Of a DNA stretch of 5,372 bases, positions 1-5,372 are shown in pieces. This DNA comes from Nitrososphaerales archaeon TH5895 (GTDB taxonomy: Archaea > Thermoproteota > Nitrososphaeria > Nitrososphaerales > Nitrososphaeraceae), in NCBI GenBank assembly GCA_014523695.1, contig JAATVS010000527.1, forward strand, positions 1-5,372, given 5' to 3'. A program made the position numbers and the translations under genes. Below the pieces are notes generated by a model. The model saw only the letters and a program-made list of their open reading frames with translations, did not search any database and was not told the DNA's origin. Position 1 is the stretch's first letter; each line of letters opens with the position of its first letter.

Positions 1-177
1 CAAAGACTCGAATTTACATATGATCCTATTGAACAGTCGCTTTTTAGAATGGCAGATGATGCATATGATCTAGGGTTGATAGGAAGAGGGAATGAACCGG
101 ATTTGACAAATATCTATGACCTAGGATTGCTGAAGCAGGTACTCAAAGAGAGGAATCTCTCGGTTGATGACATTTAA
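1..177 (+). CDS. ABC transporter substrate-binding protein, C-terminal end (partial)
   Basis: Reading frame 1 is open from the window edge to TAA at 175-177, giving 58 residues; the start and most of the gene lie to the left. The tail contains MADDAYDLGLIG, then PDLTNIYDLGLL, and ends KQVLKERNLSVDDI. This order (an ADDAYxLG helix, a 'PDLxxIYDLxLL' segment, a final 'xxVLKExxL' helix) is what I know from the C-termini of periplasmic-binding proteins of the nitrate/sulfonate/taurine (NMT1/THI5-like) ABC uptake family, which capture a small solute outside the membrane and deliver it to a permease. The ligand cannot be told from this fragment, and the signal peptide or lipid anchor is outside the window. 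No permease or ATPase gene follows, so any partner genes must lie upstream. The family call rests on remembered motif similarity only. Confidence 0.6.
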   Translation, partial: QRLEFTYDPIEQSLFRMADDAYDLGLIGRGNEPDLTNIYDLGLLKQVLKERNLSVDDI

Positions 178-620
178 GTGGCAAGGGGGCGAGTCAGAAA
201 ATAAAAGTATCTTTTACAGTCGGTCCTAAAAAGTGACCGAACTTCCATCTCAAGAACTTGATACGTCTAATCAGCGGGGTGTCAATAAAGACCAGGCAAG
301 GATTACCCAATCCACTCGCCTAATCCTATTGAAATGACTGATGCTGTTCTGTCGCCTTTGTTTTCATTTCTGTTCCTACCTCTAGATTCTAGATTTCCGA
401 TAAGGACAATGGTGATGCTAATGAAACCCTCCTGTTCTCATCAAGAAATTTGGAATTTCGGCCTAAAGAAATGATATAAGGACATCATGGCCCCATTAGA
501 TCGAGGAATAACTAATGTCGCCCAGACAGCTTGAGCGATATGCAGTTATATGAATCACTTTACCTAAGGCATATACCCGCTGCAATGAACACATGTGCGT
601 ATATCTGCTCATGTACTTGC
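178..620. other. Gene-free spacer between the transporter end and the dehydrogenase
   Basis: No credible gene is seen here; the plus-strand frames hold only very short ORFs (for example 17 codons from ATG at 421). Apart from the two hairpins at its left end, it holds a directly repeated TCTAGAT pair (381-394) and a 6-bp inverted repeat GAAATT-TGG-AATTTC (445-459). Both are short enough to be chance. It lies between two convergent genes, so no promoter is required in it, and no clear T-tract terminator is visible for the minus-strand gene that ends at 621. Confidence 0.6.
202..240 (+). terminator. Two adjacent perfect hairpins after the first gene
   Basis: Twenty-five bases past the TAA stop, TAAAAG (202-207) pairs with CTTTTA (211-216) across a TAT loop. 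Three bases later TCGGTC (220-225) pairs with GACCGA (235-240) across a nine-base loop. The first arm carries the only T-run (four T) in the neighbourhood, so this could mark the 3' end of the transcript. Archaeal termination depends mainly on T-tracts and the one here is short, so the terminator reading is weak; RNA 3'-end protection or chance are alternatives. Confidence 0.3.
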
Positions 621-1607
621 TCAAACCAATAATTCCCTGTTGACCACAGTCAGAGGAGGATCTCCGCGTGACATCCGCTCGATATTTATTGAAATTATTC
701 TGGTGATGGTCTCGATTGCTTCAGAAGTCCAACCTGCGATGTGCGGTGTAAGTACAAAGTTTTCGAGTGCAAGGAACTTGTCTTCCAGGTCAGGTGGTTC
801 CCTCCAAAATACATCAAATGCTGCGCCTGCAATTCTTTGAGCACTCAAAGCTGTGAAGAGGGCATCTTTGTTTACAATCTTGGCCCGTGCTACGTTAATC
901 AGATAAGCCGATTTTTTCATCATACTAAATTCCCTTTCCCCAAACATGTCCGTGGTCTCGTCAGTTAGTGGCGTATGAATTGAAACAATATCTGCTCTTG
1001 CTAAAACTTCAGGAAGTCGGTCTATGCCAGCCAGATCGTCAACGTAGTATTTCTTGTCATAACCATCCCTTTTCATAAAAGGGTGTTTGGTCACGGCCTC
1101 CACTCTCATGCCTAAGCCTCGTGCAATTTTTGCGACCTCTAGGCCAGTTACTCCTAAACCAATAATTGCCAATGTCTTTCCATGTAACTCCATACCAGCG
1201 GTTGTCTTCGATCTTGTATGCAATAGGCTTACAGATGAAGTTGGGTGTCCAGGATTGATGGCAACATTCTTTGACAAAAAGAACATTAGAAAAAGAGTAT
1301 GTTCTGCAACAGAAATTGCATTAGCGAGTGGAACATTTGCTACATAGATACCCTTGGTGGAGCAATGTTTTATGTCGATATTATCTACTCCAATCCCGGA
1401 TTGCTGCACAAGCTTAAGATTGGGACAATTTTCGATTATTGTTCTATCTATCATATGGAAACCATTTACAATAATATGGGCAGGAGCGAGCTGCGATGTT
1501 AATGACTTACCAGGATCAACGAAATCGATCTTGAGATTATACTCCTCTAATTTCTTCGATAATGATTGTTTAAACATTAGACCTTGCAAAAGTCCTACAA
1601 TATTCAA
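621..1607 (-). CDS. D-2-hydroxyacid dehydrogenase (short, phosphoglycerate-dehydrogenase-like)
   Basis: This 328-residue cytoplasmic oxidoreductase should interconvert a 2-hydroxyacid and a 2-ketoacid using NAD(P)(H). The split substrate domain covers about 1-98 and 295-328, with SGIGVDNID at 70-78. The Rossmann domain lies between, with SVAEH at 99-103 and the dinucleotide loop GLGVTG at 150-155. The family's catalytic triad is intact: Arg241 (NVARAKIVN), Glu270 (DVFWREPP) and His289 (TPHIAGWT). The length fits single-module family members and there is no ACT regulatory domain, so it need not be the serine-pathway enzyme SerA; glyoxylate/hydroxypyruvate reductase or another 2-ketoacid reductase fits as well. 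Thr173 occupies the position normally Asp in NAD-specific members. The start is TTG at 1607; the next in-frame ATG (codon 11) would cut the first beta strand. The gene stands alone with long spacers on both sides. Family call firm; substrate unknown. Confidence 0.9.
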   Translation of the reverse strand: MNIVGLLQGLMFKQSLSKKLEEYNLKIDFVDPGKSLTSQLAPAHIIVNGFHMIDRTIIENCPNLKLVQQSGIGVDNIDIKHCSTKGIYVANVPLANAISVAEHTLFLMFFLSKNVAINPGHPTSSVSLLHTRSKTTAGMELHGKTLAIIGLGVTGLEVAKIARGLGMRVEAVTKHPFMKRDGYDKKYYVDDLAGIDRLPEVLARADIVSIHTPLTDETTDMFGEREFSMMKKSAYLINVARAKIVNKDALFTALSAQRIAGAAFDVFWREPPDLEDKFLALENFVLTPHIAGWTSEAIETITRIISINIERMSRGDPPLTVVNRELLV

Positions 1608-1637
1608 TTTCTCATCAATGATATAGGAGTAACTTCT

Positions 1638-1684
1638 TCATATTTTTTTGTATGTGAATTAATACGCTTAGCCGGATATATTAG
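1638..1684 (-). promoter_or_regulatory. Candidate promoter region of the dehydrogenase gene
   Basis: Two TATA-like elements face the gene on the minus strand: TAATATAT at 1683-1676 and AAAAAAATATG at 1649-1639. Taking an archaeal start of transcription about 25 bases downstream of the box, the first would give a leader of roughly 45 bases and the second one of about 10-15 bases before the TTG. No Shine-Dalgarno-like stretch precedes the start, which suits a short-leader transcript. I cannot choose between the two. Confidence 0.35.
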
Positions 1685-2317
1685 CATCACTATGACAATA
1701 GTTATTTGAGCCGCTTCCAATTAAGATTAAAATTTGATTTCGAAAATACGGGTGACTAGAAAACAGGTTTTCATTCTAAATGATTGAGATTCATATACTA
1801 ACTTTGTGATCCTCAGAGCCAGAAACATTACTGTCAGACACCACTATCAAAGAATCTAATCATATCGGAGAGTTTTGATTTGCTGCTATCTCTCTTCGGA
1901 CGAATTATCACTAATTTTCAGTATTCGGCATGTTTCTTAACCATGTCTATTTGACTCTGATGGAGCTAGGAGAAATACGTCAAACCAATCGTTAAAATAA
2001 CTGACTTTCAGGCTCCGAATGCTATACACATCATTTCCAGGAGAAGGAGGGTTGTAACGGATGATGAGACAGATAGTGAAACAATTCCAGACGACTGCGA
2101 AGTGATTTCTCCAGGACCAACTTTACAGAAGCAATGGGCTACGCATAGAAGGCATTAAAGGGTACTAGATTCTTGTGATAATGAATTATCTTACTTTGCT
2201 AGTTGGAGGACATTTTTTATGGGACCGTTAATCCTTAACTAGCCTCAAGTTTACATCCAAATTTTCACTGAGTTTAGTGAAACGGAATTATAGCAGAAAG
2301 AATTGTCTTTCATATCG

Positions 2318-2395
2318 GCGCTGCAGCGCTAGTACTCCAGCATGTTCGGAGATATGCTGATCATCGTGATATTATGAGTTCACACAAAATATCGC
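2318..2395 (+). repeat. Cluster of self-complementary segments, possible structured RNA
   Basis: Three elements follow in a row. GCGCTGCAGCGC (2318-2329) is a perfect 12-base palindrome in an AT-leaning background. CAGCATGTT (2338-2346) can pair with GATATGCTG (2351-2359) to form nine pairs, two of them G-U, closed by a CGGA tetraloop. GTGATATT (2366-2373) can pair with AATATCGC (2388-2395), including one G-U, across a 14-base loop. The G-U pairs form only in plus-strand RNA; on the other strand they become mismatches. No T-tract follows, so an ordinary terminator for the minus-strand gene ending at 2452 is not an obvious explanation. No known RNA family was recognised. Confidence 0.35.
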
Positions 2396-2451
2396 CACAT
2401 CCAAATCTAGGGGACGTAGATAAGTCGTTTCATTTGTCAAGGCTCAAATCG

Positions 2452-3072
2452 CTACCAGCTCACGGCTGGACTGTTTATAGTGATGTTCGTGGGAATGATC
2501 TGGAGATCCCCTTTTTGACTTGCTGAAATGATTTCAGGTGTAGACTTCAGAACACTAATAGTCACATTGTCATTCCATCTAACGAGATTGAGATGAACTA
2601 GAGGGCTATAATTCTCTTCATCAGGCGTGCTGCTTGAAACAGGAAGCTGAAAACCAAAGGCCCCTTGGCCTGGTATTCCATTCAAAAATTCGAAGCCTTG
2701 GCTAAGTTCCGTTTGAGGTATTTGTGACAGTATAGGAGCAAAATTTACTCGCCAACCCGTGTTTTCAAGGATTGAATTGGCAGTTTCATTGTTTGAAGCG
2801 TCCGTTGCAATGAAGTACGCTACTTTCCCGTCCACGTAACCTTTGGAAATTGGGAGTGCCACTTCGTCATACGCATTAGTCTCGTTAGAATTAGGTGGAT
2901 AATGACCATAGGAACTTGTGACTCGATCGTGCTCCTGCTGATCTATTCCTTGCGCAAACGTGTAAGAATTAGGAAGAACACATACTGTACAACTAACCAA
3001 GACAATCACCAGAAAGATTTCCCTATAACAGGTTGATTTGAAATGATGGGACAATACCGAAAAAGCTAACAA
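2452..3072 (-). CDS. Secreted or lipid-anchored protein of unknown function (DUF7482-like)
   Basis: As translated from TTG at 3072 this is 206 residues. The N-terminus is an export signal: basic stretch (11-18), hydrophobic core FLVIVLVSCTVCVLP (20-34), and a possible signal peptidase site after TFA (38-40). An alternative is lipid attachment at Cys28, since LVSC at 25-28 resembles a lipobox. The mature part has VAYFIATDAS (84-93), FLNGIPGQGAFGFQ (129-142), YSPLVHLNLVRW (155-166), then KSTPEIISASQKGDL and a final PAVSW. This order matches, from memory, a family of unknown function in Nitrososphaerota and haloarchaea that I recall as DUF7482; the name needs a profile search. Four N-glycosylation sequons (Asn63, 95, 169, 196) suit an outside location. 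There are no cysteines after the signal and no catalytic signature. The true start is uncertain, because the TATA box sits almost on the TTG; TTG at 3054 is a good alternative. Confidence 0.7.
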   Translation of the reverse strand: MLAFSVLSHHFKSTCYREIFLVIVLVSCTVCVLPNSYTFAQGIDQQEHDRVTSSYGHYPPNSNETNAYDEVALPISKGYVDGKVAYFIATDASNNETANSILENTGWRVNFAPILSQIPQTELSQGFEFLNGIPGQGAFGFQLPVSSSTPDEENYSPLVHLNLVRWNDNVTISVLKSTPEIISASQKGDLQIIPTNITINSPAVSW

Positions 3073-3081
3073 AATGCTATG

Positions 3082-3088
3082 ATATAAA
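3082..3088 (-). promoter_or_regulatory. TATA box of the secreted-protein gene
   Basis: On the minus strand TTTATAT (3088-3082) is preceded by purine-containing GGAAC, as expected of a BRE element. The expected transcription start, about 25 bases downstream, falls near 3057-3061. That is beyond the TTG at 3072 and just before the in-frame TTG at 3054, so a leaderless or very short-leader transcript beginning with the second TTG is implied. Confidence 0.45.
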
Positions 3089-3431
3089 GTTCCTGACCCC
3101 CATTAATCCTTAAGCAAGGTTACCAGAGAAAAAATAAGAGATTTGATTATAACTGGTCATCCTCTTCAGGCCTTGGGTTCTATAAATTTTCTGTTGGACC
3201 ATTGTGAATCTATTCTAGTCGATTTTAAGTTGGTTAGGACTCTGTTGAATTGTCCGCAGGAATACGTGAGTTTTTGTCTTTGATTCCTCACTTCAAGACC
3301 GTCTTCATGATTTTACATAGGAATCCTTCGAAGCTGGCTTGAAGTCAACAACAAACAAACAATACTCGCTCGATCGATCTAGATTCATCCCCTTTCTACT
3401 CTATCGTCACCCAAAGTCAAATTGCTGTTAT

Positions 3432-3472
3432 AGGTCTAGCCAAGTCGCTTTGAAACCGACCATGATAGACCT
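3432..3472. repeat. 41-base two-part inverted repeat
   Basis: AGGTCTA (3432-3438) is perfectly complementary to TAGACCT (3466-3472). Nested inside, GTCG (3444-3447) pairs with CGAC (3457-3460) across a nine-base loop, separated from the outer stem by an asymmetric internal loop (five bases on each side by count, not complementary). It lies about 360 bases upstream of the secreted-protein gene and 315 bases downstream of the hydrolase, too far from either for a simple operator or terminator. The seven-pair outer stem resembles a tRNA acceptor stem in length only; no anticodon or T arm is present. Confidence 0.3.
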
Positions 3473-3772
3473 TTCTGGGATATACTTCGTACCGTGAAAA
3501 AACGGGTTATATTCACCTTAAATCGGGGTAACGAATTCGGCTTCAAACTACTTTAACAAGAAGGTTATGCTCAGCATCATTTCTCATATCCCAAGTTTGA
3601 AAGATGCCATTTGTTTCGTATTGCAAATTTGGGAAACCTGTCGCCTAAATAGAATGTGCGCAAGTTAGTTCTCAACAGTTCGTCGCCTAACGACTTTGAT
3701 GTTCAATTCAAATGCAAGGCGTCCAAGCGGTCACGGATAACTACATGGAAACACACTGAGTCGATTGTATCC

Positions 3773-3782
3773 AAAAATAAAT
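3773..3782 (-). terminator. T-rich tract downstream of the hydrolase gene
   Basis: Six bases after the hydrolase TGA, the minus strand reads ATTTATTTTT (3782-3773). Short T-rich runs close behind the stop codon are the usual intrinsic termination signal in archaea, and no downstream gene follows for over 700 bases, so termination here is sensible. There is no supporting hairpin. Confidence 0.45.
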
Positions 3783-3787
3783 CCCCC

Positions 3788-4597
3788 TCAATTACCTCGA
3801 ACAAATCTTTGGATAATCTCATTGACCAAACCTGGCTGCTCAGCATGAGGCCTATGGCCACAACTTTCTAATATGTTTACCCTACAATTTTTCATTTCGA
3901 TAAAAGGAAATACGAACCTAACAGGGATCACAAGGTCTTCTTTTCCCCAAATAACAAGGGTGGGTGATTTTATCCGGTTGATGTTGATTCGTCTAGCAGT
4001 AGCACTATGTCTGAGGGATGAATCAAATGCTTCCTTGGCACCCGGCATCGATATTCTTTCATGGACTAGAGAAGCAAGTTTGCTGGAGACAAGCGACGTA
4101 GTGGTCTCAGACAACGCTTTTTTTATTTCTGCTTTTGATGTAGCGCCAACGATACCGGTATATTTTTGAAGACCGTGAGAATTTAGAAACGGTTTGGGAG
4201 TAAAACCTGCAGGACTTATCAGTACCAGCTTGTCCACCACGTTTGGTTTTACTACTGCAATATTAGCGGCGATTTGGCCCCCAAGTGATGAACCTATAAT
4301 ATTAATAGGAAGCTCAATGTTTAGTCTGCGAACTGCTTGCATAATAAACGATGAAAAAAATCCTATTGTATAGTTTTTGCGTGGTTTGTCACTAAGTCCA
4401 AATCCCGGAAGATCAAAGACAACCGTTCTGTACTTTTTGGACAGCTGACCCGTATTGCTATCCCAACTTTCGATCGAGCCCCCTAAACCGTGAATAAATA
4501 TTAGAGTCTTTGCACCCGCAGTGGCGCTGTCCTGATAGCGTATTCTCAAATTGTCAATGACGGCGTACTTCGTTTTTAGCCTTCCTACTCCTATCAC
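3788..4597 (-). CDS. Alpha/beta hydrolase
   Basis: This 269-residue soluble protein has the complete alpha/beta-hydrolase fold layout. The oxyanion-hole motif HGLGGS is at 36-41, FDLPGFGLSDKP at 61-72, the nucleophile elbow GSSLG at 102-106 (Ser104), the acid in WGKEDLVIP (Asp221), and the base in SCGHRPHAEQP (His248). The cap region (about 133-200) lacks features I can tie to a substrate. Such enzymes hydrolyse esters, amides, epoxides or C-C bonds of small molecules, or act as peroxidases; the sequence does not settle which. There is no signal peptide or membrane segment. The start is GTG at 4597, the first usual start after the upstream in-frame stop; no Shine-Dalgarno site is seen and a TATA-like box lies about 35 bases upstream. 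It is transcribed alone, divergent from the rhomboid gene. Confidence 0.9.
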   Translation of the reverse strand: MIGVGRLKTKYAVIDNLRIRYQDSATAGAKTLIFIHGLGGSIESWDSNTGQLSKKYRTVVFDLPGFGLSDKPRKNYTIGFFSSFIMQAVRRLNIELPINIIGSSLGGQIAANIAVVKPNVVDKLVLISPAGFTPKPFLNSHGLQKYTGIVGATSKAEIKKALSETTTSLVSSKLASLVHERISMPGAKEAFDSSLRHSATARRININRIKSPTLVIWGKEDLVIPVRFVFPFIEMKNCRVNILESCGHRPHAEQPGLVNEIIQRFVRGN

Positions 4598-4627
4598 AGT
4601 ATATTCTCTGATTGGAATTGGTAAATT

Positions 4628-4640
4628 AATATCTTAAAAA
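4628..4640 (-). promoter_or_regulatory. Candidate TATA box of the hydrolase gene
   Basis: The minus strand reads TTTTTAAGATATT at 4640-4628. An archaeal transcription start about 25 bases downstream would fall near 4608, leaving a leader of roughly ten bases before the GTG at 4597. A second AT-rich site, GAATATACT, directly abuts the start codon and is too close to serve unless translation begins further in. Confidence 0.4.
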
Positions 4641-5009
4641 GAACACGTCCCCAAAGGCCAGCTAAAAGTATTGACCAAATATTTGATGGCTTCCTCCATC
4701 CACAGCAGCTTCTCCACTTAGCAAATGAATGTTTTGAATCTCTAATTCCCGAGCATTCCTATGATAATTAGAATTTCTGTTGTTTGCATTGCTGTGTTTA
4801 GTTCTACAAAAGGCTGTCCCTTAGTACAAAAATAGATAATGCAGAGTGGACTATCTTTGTAGTGATACTGATTGATCAGATCACCAACATCTGCGGTATG
4901 GTAGTTACTTAAGCAAGCGTAGGCCAATAAATGAATTGCCGCATAATAAAATGACAGCTAGTAAGAACGTTGTTAAAAACCGCTCAATCGTCAAGGAACT
5001 CGTAATAAC

Positions 5010-5017
5010 TATATATG
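5010..5017 (+). promoter_or_regulatory. TATA box of the rhomboid gene
   Basis: TATATATG preceded by AAC lies 41 bases upstream of the ATG at 5058. The implied transcription start near 5038-5041 leaves a leader of about 18 bases, which contains no Shine-Dalgarno-like sequence. Box sequence and spacing fit an archaeal promoter well. Confidence 0.5.
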
Positions 5018-5057
5018 TGGTGAAACGATTTTCAAGTCCTGTATCCACATCCCTCCA

Positions 5058-5372
5058 ATGGTGAACTTTCGAAATCTTCCGGTAGCTACTGTTTCATTAA
5101 TTGCCTTAAATCTCCTAGTTTTTGCATTTGGTTTTCTCACTGATAGCAATACCTGGATAATTACAAACTTCGGATTTGTTCCAGACTCTATCTTTAATAC
5201 GGACAGCGTGAATAGTGCTCACCAGTCCTACACATTTCAAACAGTTCCGAGAAGTCTCGAAAATGGTGCGACTTCTACTCTAATACGCTTAGTGTCCTCA
5301 ATGTTTATCCATGCGAGTATTACTCATATTGTCTTCAACCTTGCTGCCCTAGCATATATCGGAGGCTACTCA
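5058..5372 (+). CDS. Rhomboid family intramembrane serine protease, N-terminal part (partial)
   Basis: The frame is open from ATG at 5058 to the window edge (105 residues); rhomboid cores usually need about 180-200, so roughly half is present. A first membrane helix spans about 9-28, after FRNLPVAT. A polar loop with FGFVPDSI (38-45) follows, then MFIHASITHIVFN (82-94) leading into the second core helix and ending IGG. The pattern HxxxxHxxxN (His85, His90, Asn94) is the rhomboid signature; in E. coli GlpG the matching second His and Asn (150, 154) form the oxyanion hole. The catalytic Ser (GxSG) and His of later helices lie beyond the window, so activity cannot be confirmed. Rhomboids cut membrane-anchored proteins within the bilayer. 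No in-frame upstream ATG or GTG occurs before the TATA box; GTG at codon 2 is the only nearby alternative. Confidence 0.88.
   Translation, partial: MVNFRNLPVATVSLIALNLLVFAFGFLTDSNTWIITNFGFVPDSIFNTDSVNSAHQSYTFQTVPRSLENGATSTLIRLVSSMFIHASITHIVFNLAALAYIGGYS

Larger units (their letters stand above)
1608..2451. other. Gene-free spacer, 844 bases
   Basis: No credible gene is seen. It holds the dehydrogenase promoter at its left end, a perfect GAAAAC-AG-GTTTTC inverted repeat (1759-1772), a purine-rich stretch (2039-2050) and the cluster of self-complementary segments at 2318-2395. A plus-strand frame open for 62 codons (1970-2155, stop 2156-2158) has no ATG and no recognisable motif. The right end lies downstream of the 2452-3072 gene, where no T-tract terminator is apparent. 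Confidence 0.6.
3073..3787. other. Gene-free spacer, 715 bases
   Basis: No credible gene is seen. The right-hand end contains the downstream T-tract of the hydrolase gene and the left-hand end the promoter of the secreted-protein gene. In between are the two-part hairpin at 3432-3472, a small inverted repeat AAGAC-C-GTCTT (3295-3305) and a palindromic stretch TCGATCGA near 3370. A plus-strand frame is open from 3107 to 3280 (stop 3281-3283) without an ATG; open frames of that length are expected by chance in this much AT-leaning sequence. Confidence 0.6.
4598..5057. other. Divergent gene-free spacer, 460 bases
   Basis: This spacer separates the divergent hydrolase and rhomboid genes and carries a promoter-like box for each near its ends. 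No credible gene lies in the middle. Three minus-strand frames are open for about 47 to 61 codons (4662-4817, 4742-4927 and 4905-5048), but they overlap one another, use GTG, TTG or no proper start, and show no recognised domain. No repeat or strong hairpin is evident. Confidence 0.55.

Noticed and set aside
1661..1671. TAATACGCTTAG occurs here and again inside the rhomboid gene near 5281
   Set aside because: One shared 12-mer is about what chance gives in a window of this size, and the second copy is ordinary coding sequence.
2061..2105. Fourteen-codon ATG frame ten bases after a strong AGGAGG
   Set aside because: The purine-rich site looks like a ribosome binding site, but the peptide is tiny, unremarkable and without promoter support; the other genes here do not use such sites.
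2061..2110. Possible C/D box guide RNA from an ATGATGA sequence
   Set aside because: No matching CTGA D box lies at a suitable distance.
1970..2158. Plus-strand 62-codon open frame with an acidic stretch (TDDETDSETIPDDCE)
   Set aside because: No ATG in frame, no family resemblance, and several open stretches of this length are expected by chance across about 2.4 kb of non-coding sequence in six frames.
3107..3283. Plus-strand 58-codon open frame in the 715-base spacer
   Set aside because: It lacks an ATG and any known motif; its length is within chance expectation.
3432..3472. Possible tRNA, because of the seven-pair outer stem
   Set aside because: Only 41 bases long, with no anticodon arm, D arm or proper TTCRA loop on either strand.
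3656..3871. Plus-strand 71-codon frame from GTG
   Set aside because: Its second part is antisense to the end of the well-supported hydrolase, the product is a low-complexity Ser/Lys/Asn-rich string, and there is no promoter.
4662..4817. Minus-strand frame ending LSGEAAVDGGSHQIFGQYF, slightly like the VDGG end of short-chain dehydrogenases
   Set aside because: The spacing between the Gly-Glu and VDGG is off by one, there is no start, and no other short-chain dehydrogenase motif (cofactor loop, YxxxK) appears upstream in any minus-strand frame.
4742..4927. Minus-strand 61-codon frame starting with TTG
   Set aside because: No recognisable motif, no promoter with suitable spacing, a non-ATG start, and overlap with other equally open frames on the same strand. 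Frames of this length are expected by chance in AT-leaning spacer.

Overview
The window looks archaeal, most likely from a mesophilic ammonia-oxidising lineage (Nitrososphaerota/Thaumarchaeota). This is an inference from several weak signs. Base composition is AT-leaning (estimated by eye at about 40% GC). TATA-like boxes, rather than Shine-Dalgarno sites, sit just upstream of the starts. Three of the four complete or start-containing genes appear to use GTG or TTG. Gene-free spacers are very long, and one secreted protein resembles an uncharacterised family I associate with this group. No rRNA, tRNA, CRISPR array, insertion sequence or integrase was found.

Layout, left to right. (1) The last 58 codons of a plus-strand ABC-transporter substrate-binding protein (1-177). 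(2) A 443-base spacer with two adjacent perfect hairpins just after that stop. (3) A complete minus-strand D-2-hydroxyacid dehydrogenase (621-1607). (4) An 844-base spacer holding a cluster of self-complementary segments near 2318-2395. (5) A complete minus-strand secreted or lipid-anchored protein of unknown function (2452-3072). (6) A 715-base spacer with a 41-base two-part hairpin. (7) A complete minus-strand alpha/beta hydrolase (3788-4597). (8) A 460-base divergent spacer. (9) The first 105 codons of a plus-strand rhomboid intramembrane serine protease (5058 to the window edge).

Only about 54% of the window is assigned to genes. Each gene stands alone, with its own promoter-like element and more than 440 bases from its neighbours, so there is no operon and no evidence that these proteins act in one pathway. 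They read as scattered housekeeping or accessory functions: solute uptake, 2-hydroxyacid/2-ketoacid redox, a cell-surface protein, a small-molecule hydrolase and a membrane protease. I found no convincing new multi-gene system. The items most worth a second look are the structured-looking spacer segments, the conflict over the start of the 2452-3072 gene, and cofactor-site departures in the dehydrogenase.
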